Shown here piece after piece: positions 8,217-16,483 of a DNA stretch of 64,000 nt. A model generated the notes under the pieces. The model was not told the origin of the DNA, did no database searches, and saw only the letters and a program-made list of their open reading frames with translations. Numbering within the stretch: the first letter of the stretch is position 1; the number at the start of each line of letters is the position of its first letter. Source of the stretch: an uncultured Flavobacteriales bacterium (GTDB lineage: Bacteria > Bacteroidota > Bacteroidia > Flavobacteriales > Crocinitomicaceae). A program made the translations under genes and the position numbers. The DNA lies in contig CAMLFH010000006.1 in assembly GCA_946479285.1 (NCBI GenBank), positions 124,001 to 188,000 on the forward strand, read 5' to 3'.

Positions 8217-9323
8217 TTAGAATCCGAAGATCGTTTTAAGGGCCTGCTCCAGTTCCACACCTCTCAATTTGGTGTCAATGATATTTCCGTTTTTATCGAT
8301 CAATACGGTAAATGGAATGGATGAAACCTGGTACATCTTAGCAACTTCGTTCGACCAATATTTCAAATCGGAAACATGATTAGGCCAGATCAGCTTGTCT
8401 TTTTCGATAGCTGCCAGCCACGGTGCCTTGTCTTTATCCAGGGAAACGCTCATGACGGTGAAGCCGGCGTCTTTGTATTTGTTATACAATGCAACCACAT
8501 TCGGATTTTCCTTGCGGCATGGTCCACACCATGATGCCCAGAAATCCAAAAGAATCACCTTTCCTTTCAGATCTGATAAGGAAATCGGTTTTCCGTTTAC
8601 ATCGTTCTGAGTGAAATTTGGAGCTGGTTTTCCGGAACCAAGGAAATTTTGCTTGTCTTTTTGCGCTTTCAGCTGTTCGTAGCTGGCTTTTGCATTTTGA
8701 ACACTTGGTGAAGTCGGAAAAGTAGCCAGTAATTGGTTTACAACTGCTTCATAAATGGAGATTTCCTTATCGGTATCCAATGTACTGACAACCGGTAAAA
8801 GCGCTGCGGAATTTGCATGCTCAGAAATGAATTTTTGTCTGTATGCTGAGAATTTAAGGTATTCTGCCTGGTAATATTTATTGATAGCTTCCTGGTTTTC
8901 AGGAGTTGTTTTCATGGCATTGATCGCAGAATCTTTCTTCTGATTGAAATACTGCATTTGTCCAACAAACTCATTCAAAGCAATACTTTCATCCGAACCG
9001 GTGATTGTGTGGAATGCATTGATATTGTTTCCGTCTGCATTGATCCGGATCACAGCTCCTTCTCTCAATACAATATTGATATGCTGCTGTCCTAAACGCA
9101 ATACGTAGTAATCAGCAACAGGAACTTTTCCTTTTAAGGAATAATTTCCTTTTTTATCCAGTTTTCCCTTGATGTAATCAATGTAATGAGAACCGTAATA
9201 TTGAGAGATCTTGATACTGTCACCTTTGGTATTGAAAATATTTCCGCTGACTTCAACCTGAGCCGGGGTTTGTCCGAAGGCAACTCCGGATAAAAGTGTT
9301 AAACAAAGGATGAGTTGTTTCAT
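8217..9323 (-). CDS. TlpA-like thiol:disulfide protein with DUF4369
   Basis: 368 residues starting at the ATG at 9323, 4 nt after the preceding stop; this gives a clean signal peptide (MKQLILCLTLLSGVAFG). The N-terminal part resembles DUF4369 (beta-rich, SGNIFNTKGDSIKIS... KGKVPVADYYVLRLG), and the C-terminal part is a thioredoxin fold with the active site WASWCGPC about residues 260-267 and the cis-proline segment SSIPFTVLID. Such proteins act in the periplasm to reduce disulfides, often in cytochrome c maturation or envelope protein repair. It is a paralogue of the gene immediately upstream. Confidence 0.85.
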   Translation of the reverse strand: MKQLILCLTLLSGVAFGQTPAQVEVSGNIFNTKGDSIKISQYYGSHYIDYIKGKLDKKGNYSLKGKVPVADYYVLRLGQQHINIVLREGAVIRINADGNNINAFHTITGSDESIALNEFVGQMQYFNQKKDSAINAMKTTPENQEAINKYYQAEYLKFSAYRQKFISEHANSAALLPVVSTLDTDKEISIYEAVVNQLLATFPTSPSVQNAKASYEQLKAQKDKQNFLGSGKPAPNFTQNDVNGKPISLSDLKGKVILLDFWASWCGPCRKENPNVVALYNKYKDAGFTVMSVSLDKDKAPWLAAIEKDKLIWPNHVSDLKYWSNEVAKMYQVSSIPFTVLIDKNGNIIDTKLRGVELEQALKTIFGF

Positions 9324-9327
9324 ATAA

Positions 9328-10500
9328 TTAGTTTTTAGCAAGTTGTTCTAACAATTTTTGTTCCAATTGTGCACCTCGTAAACCAATTCCCACAATGTTT
9401 CCTTCTCTGTTTAGAAGAACGGTGTGAGGGATTCCCTGGATTCCGTATGAAGCTACTAATGGAGTTTGCCAACCCATCAGGTCGGAAACGTGATTTGGCC
9501 AAACCAATCCGTCTTTTGCAATAGCCCCTTTCCAGGCATCAGGGTCCTGATCTAAAGAAACAGAAAATACTTCGAATCCCTGGCTGCGGTATTTTTGATA
9601 CATTTTTACCACATTCGGGTTTTCCTTGCGGCAAGGAGCGCACCAGGATGCCCAGAAGTCAACAAGAACCACTTTTCCTTTTAAAGAAGAAAGGCGTAAT
9701 TCTTTTCCATCCGGATTTTTCAAAGCAATTTCAGGAGCAGCCATCGAACCGGAATTCATTCGCTCGTTGGCCTGGTATTGAGCATCAATTGCAGCCACTT
9801 GCTGGGAAATCATCCCTGTGAGTGGTGAATCAGGATAAGTGCGCTGGAAAGCAGTTTCCATTTTTCGGAGAACTTCCATGTTTTTAGGATCCCAGTTGGA
9901 AAAGCTGCCGTCTGCAGGTAAGATCAGGTTGACCAGGATGATATTCACAGGGTTTGCCGGATCTTTACTGATTTGGTTTTGAGTGAATTTTACGATTGGT
10001 TTTTTCAATGCTTCGAAAGCTTCCAATTGTTTGGCTTCATCTTTGATCTTCGGTAATTCCTCCATTTGCTTTTTAGCAAAATCGCTGAACAAAACCATGT
10101 ATTTCGTTAAAGGTTTCGCCCAATTAGTTCCGGAAAAAGACGGGGTGATAGCAAACGTTTCTTTCGTTGCATTCAAAACCACTTTGTCGTTTACATTTAT
10201 TGGAATAACTACTGCGTTTTTCCCGCTTTCTCCCAAAGTCATGGAATAAATTCCCATTCCGGGGATATTCCCGTCTAATACGAAGTTTCCGGAACCGTCC
10301 GTCATCGTTTTAGCCACTTCAATTACACCCTGACCGGATTGTGCTTCGATCTTCAGTTTCTGATTGGCAGCCCCTTTGATCTGGCCTTCCATGTGAAAAT
10401 TATTCACCAGTCCTGTTTTTTCGTCCAGGTTATCGTCTCCGCACGAAGAGAAAAGGAATATTCCTAAAAAAAGGAAGGAAAAGAAAGAAAAACGGCTCAT
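9328..10500 (-). CDS. TlpA-like lipoprotein with DUF4369
   Basis: 390 residues. The signal ends in a lipobox (LFSSCGDD), so the mature protein is a lipoprotein anchored in a membrane. A DUF4369-type domain (MEGQIKGAANQKLKIEAQ...) precedes a thioredoxin domain with WASWCAPC near residue 285 and GIPHTVLL. The ATG at 10500 overlaps the gatB stop by one base (TGATG), indicating coupling. Same domain order as the following gene but with a different CxxC dipeptide (AP versus GP), so the pair is probably a duplication that diverged in redox property or location. Confidence 0.85.
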   Translation of the reverse strand: MSRFSFFSFLFLGIFLFSSCGDDNLDEKTGLVNNFHMEGQIKGAANQKLKIEAQSGQGVIEVAKTMTDGSGNFVLDGNIPGMGIYSMTLGESGKNAVVIPINVNDKVVLNATKETFAITPSFSGTNWAKPLTKYMVLFSDFAKKQMEELPKIKDEAKQLEAFEALKKPIVKFTQNQISKDPANPVNIILVNLILPADGSFSNWDPKNMEVLRKMETAFQRTYPDSPLTGMISQQVAAIDAQYQANERMNSGSMAAPEIALKNPDGKELRLSSLKGKVVLVDFWASWCAPCRKENPNVVKMYQKYRSQGFEVFSVSLDQDPDAWKGAIAKDGLVWPNHVSDLMGWQTPLVASYGIQGIPHTVLLNREGNIVGIGLRGAQLEQKLLEQLAKN

Positions 10501-11954
10501 CAAACGGTTTGTATTAATTCACGCAATAATGCGTTTGTAGTTTTTGGATCTGCTTTACCACCGGAAGCTTTCATGATTTGCCCCATGAAAAACCCGGTTA
10601 ATTGGTTCTCTCCGGCTTTAAAACGGGAAACTTCATCCGGGTGTTGCTTGAAAACCTCCAAAATAACTTCTTTTAACGAGTCAGCATTGGATTCCTGAAT
10701 GATGTTCAAAGAAACCGCCAATTCCTCAATAACTGCATTCGGATTTTCTACCAATGCAGGAAAAAGCTTTTGTGCAGCCGCAGAATTGGAAACTTTACCA
10801 CTTTCGATCAGGTTGATAATTCCTGCAATTTGTTTCGCTGAAATGGGTAAATCTTCGATTTCTAAGCCTTTTTGGTTCAGGTAAGATTTTACTTCTCCCA
10901 TGACCCAGTTCGCTGCTGACTTGTAATTTTTCGTGTTAGAGATCACTTCTTCAAAGAACAAAGCAATGGATTTTGAATCGGTCAAAATTCCGGCATCGTA
11001 ATCGGAAAGTTTTAGGTCCTGCGTATATTTTGCGTACAATTCTCTTGGAAGAGCAGGCATTTTTGCTTTTACAGCGTTCACATAGGTTGCATCAACAACG
11101 ATTGGCTGTAAATCCGGCTCCGGGAAATACCGGTAATCATTAGCTGCTTCTTTGCTTCGCATGGAAATGGTGATTCCTTTCAAAGCATCAAAACTGCGCG
11201 TTTCCTGTGAGATATATTCTCCTTTTTCAACTGCTTCGATCTGGCGTTCTACTTCAAATTCGATAGCACGCTGTACGTTGCGGATGGAGTTCATGTTTTT
11301 TACTTCGACCTTTGTACCGAATTCGGCAGCACCTTTCAAACGAACAGAAACGTTGGCATCACAACGAAGTGAACCTTCTTCCATGTTTCCGTCACAAATA
11401 TCCAGGTAGCGAACCAAACGGCGAACTTCTGTCAAATAATTGTAGGCTTCCTGGCTGGAACGCATTTCAGGTTCTGAAACGATTTCCAAAAGCGGTGTTC
11501 CTGCACGGTTCAAATCCACCAAAGTGTCATACAGATCCACATCGTGAATGGATTTTCCGGCATCTTCTTCCATGTGAATACGAGTCAGCCCGATGGTTTT
11601 GTCCTGTCCGTCTTCGTCTTTGATCACAATCGAACCACCCGTACAAATAGGAGTGGTGTCCTGCGTAATCTGGTATCCTTTCGGAAGATCGGGATAGAAA
11701 TAGTTTTTACGGGCAAAATGCTGGTGTTCCGCAATCGTGCAGCCCAAAGCCAAACCCAGCTTCACGGCATATTCGATTGTTTTCTTGTTCATCACGGGCA
11801 AAGTTCCCGGATGTCCCAAAGTAATCACACTTACATTTGTATTCGGATGCGCTCCGTATTCATTGATATCCGAAGAGTATGCTTTGGTCTTGGTCAGCAA
11901 CTGTGCGTGGACCTCCAAACCAATTACTACTTCGTATTTATCTCGTGTAGACAT
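10500..11954 (-). CDS. gatB: aspartyl/glutamyl-tRNA(Asn/Gln) amidotransferase subunit B
   Basis: 484 residues, the normal GatB length. It begins EVVIGLEVHAQL, and carries HPGTLPV, ARKNYFYPDLPKGYQITQ, TRIHMEEDAGKS, SLRCDANVSVR and YRYFPEPDL, the conserved blocks of the kinase-like core, and ends with the helical YqeY-like tail (KADPKTTNALLRELI). With GatA and GatC it converts Glu-tRNA(Gln) or Asp-tRNA(Asn) to the amide form in the cytoplasm; gatA and gatC are not in this window. It heads the minus-strand run leading to lpxH. A weak box GAAATTTG lies upstream of the ATG. Confidence 0.95.
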   Translation of the reverse strand: MSTRDKYEVVIGLEVHAQLLTKTKAYSSDINEYGAHPNTNVSVITLGHPGTLPVMNKKTIEYAVKLGLALGCTIAEHQHFARKNYFYPDLPKGYQITQDTTPICTGGSIVIKDEDGQDKTIGLTRIHMEEDAGKSIHDVDLYDTLVDLNRAGTPLLEIVSEPEMRSSQEAYNYLTEVRRLVRYLDICDGNMEEGSLRCDANVSVRLKGAAEFGTKVEVKNMNSIRNVQRAIEFEVERQIEAVEKGEYISQETRSFDALKGITISMRSKEAANDYRYFPEPDLQPIVVDATYVNAVKAKMPALPRELYAKYTQDLKLSDYDAGILTDSKSIALFFEEVISNTKNYKSAANWVMGEVKSYLNQKGLEIEDLPISAKQIAGIINLIESGKVSNSAAAQKLFPALVENPNAVIEELAVSLNIIQESNADSLKEVILEVFKQHPDEVSRFKAGENQLTGFFMGQIMKASGGKADPKTTNALLRELIQTV

Positions 11955-12082
11955 ATTCTATTTTAACTGAGTCGCAAATTTCGAGTTTTTTCACCGAATA
12001 TCGACCGTAAATACATTCTTTTTTGAATTATAACCCAATTTGTCGTCTGCTTATTTGAGTTTTGATCAGAAACCACTGAAAT

Positions 12083-12652
12083 TTAGTCATCAAACGTTGG
12101 TTTTTTGACGGGTTTTCCGGTAATCAATGATTTTCCATTAGAGCTGATATCCGTTAAAACAAAGTCACCATTCAAAATTTTTGCGTGAACAAAATTAGTG
12201 TGTTCCCTATCTGTTAAAATCTGGTTCTCAATAGTGATGGCTTTGTTTTCTTCCATGTAAAATCTGTTGAACGGAAGATTGATAACTAGTTTTTCCGTTC
12301 CGGTCACAGGTTTAAATATATAATATAATTTCAGCTTCAGTGAGTGTTTTGTCTTTTTGCGAGATACGGATTTGATTTTTACACCCGCAGTATCCTGCTC
12401 AAATTCAACATACATGATATCATTTGGTTTGAAATCTTTAGCTTTTGCAGCATCATATTCCAAAGACTGAACGTTCAGGCTTACATACCTTCCCTGGAAG
12501 AAGTCATATGGATCAACGGGTTGAATGCGGAAGATATATTCTTTTCCTTTTTCAATGACACGTTCTTTGGCAGCAATGAAAAAAAGTGGGAAAGCCAGCT
12601 GAATGATTGAAATAACGATCAATCCAATGAGCCTTTTATTTACTGTCTTCAT
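12083..12652 (-). CDS. GDYXXLXY domain protein
   Basis: 189 residues with one N-terminal membrane segment (LIGLIVISIIQLAFPLFFIAA). The phrase DPYDFFQGRYVSLNVQSLEYD matches the GDYXXLXY signature, here with Arg in place of Asp (GRYVSL). Function is unknown; the family is regularly found beside DUF2157 membrane proteins, as here, where it overlaps that gene by 17 nt. A 128-bp gap separates it from gatB; I see no clear terminator there. Confidence 0.8.
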   Translation of the reverse strand: MKTVNKRLIGLIVISIIQLAFPLFFIAAKERVIEKGKEYIFRIQPVDPYDFFQGRYVSLNVQSLEYDAAKAKDFKPNDIMYVEFEQDTAGVKIKSVSRKKTKHSLKLKLYYIFKPVTGTEKLVINLPFNRFYMEENKAITIENQILTDREHTNFVHAKILNGDFVLTDISSNGKSLITGKPVKKPTFDD

Positions 12653-14465
12653 GCTTTCTGTTTTTTAGAATGAGATAGTTAGCCACAAAAAAGCAGCTTC
12701 CGATTAAAATAAACAAGATTCCTTTAACCGTTAATGACATTTTCAGGTCCAAAAAGCGGCAAATCATTACCAATCCGATTAGCCCGAGAGCCAGATTTGC
12801 TATGGTCAGATTTGCTTTCTTAGCGCTGTAAACCAGTACTACAATTCCCAGTACTAAAAGGAAAATCGAATATAGGTGTTCCATGGGCACGGAAGAAATA
12901 CAACCGATCCAAACCAGGAAAGGAACAGCTAAGCTGAAAAGTGCGAACAAACCGTTGAGATGTGACAATAAGTGTCTGCGAACTTTGATTGCCATTGCCA
13001 GAATTCCGATGCATATTAAGCTCATTAAGCCTAACTGAAAAGAAGTCAGCGGCGGATAATTGTCTTTGATCATCATCCAGAATCCCCCGAAACTTGCAAC
13101 AACCAGGATTAACAACTGAAATGCCAAAATTATGATTTGATCCGAACTCAATCCCTTTTTGGATTTTTCATCGATTAATGGAGCGGGTACCAGGTAGTAA
13201 ATTCCGGGAACAAGAGCGATTAGGAAAAAACTTAACGGACCGTTAACCGAATACGAAAGACTGAAAATGACCATCGTAATAAACCCTAAGGCCGGATAGA
13301 TTTGCCAAGCGTCTTTTTTCTCCTGCCCAAAATGAACTACAATTAAACCCGCAAGCAATAACGTGACCTGGTAGGATGGAAGTGCATTCGTTCCATAATA
13401 GTTCATAAGAATAAACGGTATTGGCAAAAGCAAAAGCAGTTTGTAAAGATTATGCGTTCCGATTTTCTCTTTGGAGAAATAAAAGAACAGTTGCAAAACG
13501 CCCAGTACTAATAAGATTGGGATAAAGATGAGTCGGTAATCATGTGATTCAACGTGGAGTAAGGACTCGAATCCCCAGTTTGGAAAGAACAAAAGGTAGG
13601 TCAAACTGATACTGACTCCCACGTAACCCAAAATCGCCATAGCATTTGGCGTTCGATTGGTGTTGCGCAGAAAGACACTTGTTCCCAATAAATGGAAGTT
13701 GGCCAATACCAGGAACAGAATCAGCCAAACCGATGTGTGAGATCCTTTCATGCTGGCAATAGCGCTGAAGCAAATTAAGATCGGAACAACAATTTGGTGT
13801 GCAATGTATAGGGATTCGGGTTGACGTAAGGTGAACAAACGCTTCAGGTATGGGACCAAAGCAAGGAACATCATTAAACTGCCAAACCACGGAACCTGGT
13901 AGATGGCTGTTTGGTCCATCGGATAACTGAAAAGATTCAGGAACATCAACAGCATGGCGCAAAAAACAGCGCTGTGTGATTTGAGCAGATAAACAACCGG
14001 CAAACAAAGAATGCACCAGTAGGTGTAGAAGTAATTTTCAATTCCCGGCAGTTGATACACCTGCAGAATCAATCCCAGCATACTCCCAACGGCCAGGAAA
14101 CTTGAAATAGCTGCCGATTCCTGCCAAATTACATTGTCTTTTCGCTTAGTGAGCGTGAAAATGTTGGCCAATATGGAAAGAAAGACCGGCGATAAGCTAA
14201 GGATTGTTTTGGTTGGACGTGAAAGAGTATCCCAATTATGTGCGAAAAGGTAAATAATCCCGAAGCCAATCAGAACAACTCCAATGATACTAACGGTTAT
14301 AATTAATCCGTTGCCTGAGCTTTGTTTATTGATTGCGATTTGATCCTGGGCTTTGATGGATTGCTGTTCCTTTTTTGCCAGGAAATAAGCATACATGCGA
14401 TCTACAGTAGTTTGATCGATGATATTTTCTTGTCTGCACTCCTCTAAAAAGTCTTTTAGGTTCAT
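12636..14465 (-). CDS. DUF2157 multi-spanning membrane protein
   Basis: 609 residues. The first ~45 residues are a hydrophilic helical head (LEECRQENIIDQTTVDRMYAYF...), the DUF2157-type N-terminus, followed by more than a dozen hydrophobic segments across the rest of the protein (for example GLIITVSIIGVVLIGFGIIYLF). No catalytic motif was recognised. Co-occurrence with the GDYXXLXY protein, with a 17-nt overlap, supports a two-component inner-membrane unit of unknown function. Confidence 0.82.
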   Translation of the reverse strand: MNLKDFLEECRQENIIDQTTVDRMYAYFLAKKEQQSIKAQDQIAINKQSSGNGLIITVSIIGVVLIGFGIIYLFAHNWDTLSRPTKTILSLSPVFLSILANIFTLTKRKDNVIWQESAAISSFLAVGSMLGLILQVYQLPGIENYFYTYWCILCLPVVYLLKSHSAVFCAMLLMFLNLFSYPMDQTAIYQVPWFGSLMMFLALVPYLKRLFTLRQPESLYIAHQIVVPILICFSAIASMKGSHTSVWLILFLVLANFHLLGTSVFLRNTNRTPNAMAILGYVGVSISLTYLLFFPNWGFESLLHVESHDYRLIFIPILLVLGVLQLFFYFSKEKIGTHNLYKLLLLLPIPFILMNYYGTNALPSYQVTLLLAGLIVVHFGQEKKDAWQIYPALGFITMVIFSLSYSVNGPLSFFLIALVPGIYYLVPAPLIDEKSKKGLSSDQIIILAFQLLILVVASFGGFWMMIKDNYPPLTSFQLGLMSLICIGILAMAIKVRRHLLSHLNGLFALFSLAVPFLVWIGCISSVPMEHLYSIFLLVLGIVVLVYSAKKANLTIANLALGLIGLVMICRFLDLKMSLTVKGILFILIGSCFFVANYLILKNRKHEDSK

Positions 14466-14540
14466 GTTTATTTTTTTACTAATGTAATGAAGAATCCCAA
14501 TCCTGGTTCATCTAATTGTAAACAATACCTGTAGAAAACG

Positions 14541-14570
14541 AAAAAGTCCTGACTGTCAATGTCAGGACTT
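14541..14570 (-). terminator. rho-independent terminator of the phosphorylase gene
   Basis: AAGTCCTGAC at 14544-14553 and GTCAGGACTT at 14561-14570 form a 10-bp stem with a 7-nt loop. Read on the minus strand the stem is followed by TTTTTCG. It stands 22 nt after the stop of the phosphorylase gene. Confidence 0.9.
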
Positions 14571-14591
14571 CCGATTATTTATTTTATCCGA

Positions 14592-15407
14592 TTAAATCTT
14601 CGAAATCAATTCACGCATGATCAAAGTCATTTTCGGCTCTTGTCTGCTCGCTACATCAATAACATCCTGTAAGCTTACTTTCTGGATTTTACCCGGAACA
14701 CCTAAATCCGTAATGATTGAGATTGCGAAACAAGGAATTTCCATGTGGCGTGCTACAATTACTTCCGGAATGGTTGACATTCCAACTGCATCCGCACCGA
14801 TTGCACGAACATATCCGTATTCAGCGGGAGTTTCCAAAGTTGGTCCTGTTAATGCGGCATAAGTTCCAACCGAAACTTTGATGTTGTTATCAGCGGCGAT
14901 CTTTTTAGCAACCTCAATCATAGAATGATCGTAAGGTTCGCTCATATCCGGGAAGCGTGGTCCCAATTCATCGATATTCTTTCCGATCAGCGGATGTGCA
15001 GGGAATAAGTTGATGTGATCGTCTAAGATCATAATTTCACCTACCACAAAATCCGGGTTTACACCTCCTGATGCGTTACTTACGAAAAGGCGCTCAATTC
15101 CCAATAATTTCATTACCCGAACAGGGAAAGTAACCTGCTGCATGTTGTAACCTTCGTAGAAGTGAAAACGACCCTGCATTGCCACAACGTTTTTTCCACC
15201 CAAAGTTCCAAAGATTAATTTTCCGGAATGGCTTTCTACCGTCGATACCGGGAAATGAGGGATTTGTTCGTAAGGAATCTCATCAATGATTTCAATTTCC
15301 TTAACCAATCCGCCTAATCCGGTTCCTAAAATGATTCCAATACCAGGCTTAACCTGTGTTTTGCTGCTGATGTACTCAGCAGCTTCTTTCATTTGTTCTA
15401 ACAACAT
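14592..15407 (-). CDS. punA: purine-nucleoside phosphorylase (trimeric PNP type)
   Basis: 271 residues, matching the ~270-residue trimeric PNP family. IILGTGLGGL (26-35) and SHSGKL form the phosphate site, GRFHFYEGY (79-87) is the family signature, and NASGGVN, GTYAALTGPTLETPAEY and AVGMSTIPE line the nucleoside site. It splits inosine or guanosine with phosphate into base and ribose-1-phosphate in the cytoplasm. The ATG at 15407 lies 32 nt inside the lpxK reading frame; a second Met (residue 6) would reduce the overlap to 17 nt. It has its own terminator downstream. Confidence 0.92.
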   Translation of the reverse strand: MLLEQMKEAAEYISSKTQVKPGIGIILGTGLGGLVKEIEIIDEIPYEQIPHFPVSTVESHSGKLIFGTLGGKNVVAMQGRFHFYEGYNMQQVTFPVRVMKLLGIERLFVSNASGGVNPDFVVGEIMILDDHINLFPAHPLIGKNIDELGPRFPDMSEPYDHSMIEVAKKIAADNNIKVSVGTYAALTGPTLETPAEYGYVRAIGADAVGMSTIPEVIVARHMEIPCFAISIITDLGVPGKIQKVSLQDVIDVASRQEPKMTLIMRELISKI

Positions 15408-16416
15408 AATTTTCGAGTAATGCTTTAAAATCTTCTTCTCTATCTATTTTCAACGAAATTCGTTGTACAAAAAACGGTATTTTGCTTGCGGAAATTTGAT
15501 CTTTCCATTCGGCAAAACGCACGGCGTCTTTTTCAGTTGTAACTACTGCACATCGTTGGTGCGCAAAAGTAGCAACTTTTTGCTGAATTTGTTGAATATC
15601 TTCTTGGGTAAAAGCGTGATGATCGGGGAATGTTATGGACTCAACACGATGGTTGTCAGCTAAAAAACGATATAGCGGTTCGGGCTGTGCAATTCCGGTG
15701 ACTAAAATTAATTGGTCGAAGGGTTCCCAAACTGCCCCGAAAAGTCCTTTTAACTCGCCGTAAATCACTTCACTAAAGAAAATTTTATCGGAATCCAGGG
15801 GAATTCTTTTTCGAAATGGAGTTTTGTGATTTTCAGTTAGATCTTTTGGGCATTTGGTAATCAAAGCAATGTGGGCCCGTTTCATTCCTGAACGCGGTTC
15901 ACGCAGATTTCCCGCCGGGAAAACAAAATCTTTGAAAACCGGGCGATCATAAGTCATCAGCAAAATATTCAAACCGGCTTTTACTGCGCGGTGTTGAAAG
16001 GCATCGTCCAGCAGGATCAATGAATCTGCTTTGTGTTCACGGATCCAATCTATCCCGATTTGGCGTTTTTCTGCTACGACCACCGGGATTTCGTGATTGA
16101 AACTCGTCCAGTACATCATAGGTTCGTCGCCAATTTCACTGGCAGTACTATTTTCATTGGCGATATGAAGACCCTGCGTTTTTCTTCCGTAGCCGCGTGA
16201 AAGGATCACCGGTTTTTTATCGGGAAATAAATTCGCAATGTATGCTGTTAGGGGAGATTTTCCGGTTCCGCCAACCGTAATATTCCCAATACAGATCGAC
16301 GCCCCGGGAATGGGTTGTGATTTTTTGATTCCGGCATCAAACATCCAGTTTCGTATGCTTACGATCAATCCATAGAGCCATGAAAAGGGCAGAAGAAGCA
16401 AACGGAATTTTTCCAT
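15376..16416 (-). CDS. lpxK: tetraacyldisaccharide 4'-kinase
   Basis: 346 residues from the ATG at 16416. The N-terminus MEKFRLLLLPFSWLYGLIV is the usual LpxK membrane anchor, and GNITVGGTGKSPL (44-56) contains the P-loop. LSRGYGR, GDEPMM, DDAFQHR and HHAFTQEDI are further LpxK blocks. It phosphorylates the 4' position of the lipid A disaccharide at the inner membrane. The longer frame to 16464 would add residues encoded by the attcgtaatt repeat (PNYELRI), so I reject it; a TATCTTTA box ends 4 nt before 16416. It overlaps the phosphorylase gene by 32 nt. Confidence 0.92.
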   Translation of the reverse strand: MEKFRLLLLPFSWLYGLIVSIRNWMFDAGIKKSQPIPGASICIGNITVGGTGKSPLTAYIANLFPDKKPVILSRGYGRKTQGLHIANENSTASEIGDEPMMYWTSFNHEIPVVVAEKRQIGIDWIREHKADSLILLDDAFQHRAVKAGLNILLMTYDRPVFKDFVFPAGNLREPRSGMKRAHIALITKCPKDLTENHKTPFRKRIPLDSDKIFFSEVIYGELKGLFGAVWEPFDQLILVTGIAQPEPLYRFLADNHRVESITFPDHHAFTQEDIQQIQQKVATFAHQRCAVVTTEKDAVRFAEWKDQISASKIPFFVQRISLKIDREEDFKALLENYVVRTNERSC

Positions 16417-16420
16417 CATG

Positions 16421-16428
16421 TAAAGATA
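16421..16428 (-). promoter_or_regulatory. putative -7 box TATCTTTA for lpxK
   Basis: On the minus strand TATCTTTA ends 4 nt (CATG) before the ATG at 16416. One mismatch (final A) to TAnnTTTG. The 4-nt distance recurs at six other genes in the window. Confidence 0.5.
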
Positions 16429-16439
16429 AACAGAAACTC

Positions 16440-16473
16440 CAATTCGTAATTCGTAATTTGGCATTCGTAATTA
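16440..16473. repeat. attcgtaatt word array
   Basis: Three copies of attcgtaatt in about 34 nt, two of them directly adjacent, between the divergent lpxK and glycosyltransferase genes. Related arrays lie at 17501-17534, 40412-40445 and 40990-41018. Confidence 0.75.
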
Positions 16474-16479
16474 TTTTTA
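16472..16479 (+). promoter_or_regulatory. putative -7 box TATTTTTA
   Basis: TATTTTTA at the edge of the repeat ends 4 nt (CATC) before the ATG at 16484. One mismatch to TAnnTTTG. Together with the divergent lpxK box it would make a compact back-to-back promoter pair. Confidence 0.4.
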
Positions 16480-16483
16480 CATC

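Noticed and set aside
12820..14016. Alternative minus-strand frames within the DUF2157 gene
   Set aside because: They are other frames of a membrane-protein gene, with many Ser, His and Arg and no domain.
16417..16464. Upstream start of lpxK giving PNYELRI at the N-terminus
   Set aside because: These residues are translated from the attcgtaatt repeat; the ATG at 16416 gives the normal LpxK membrane anchor and is 4 nt from a promoter box.
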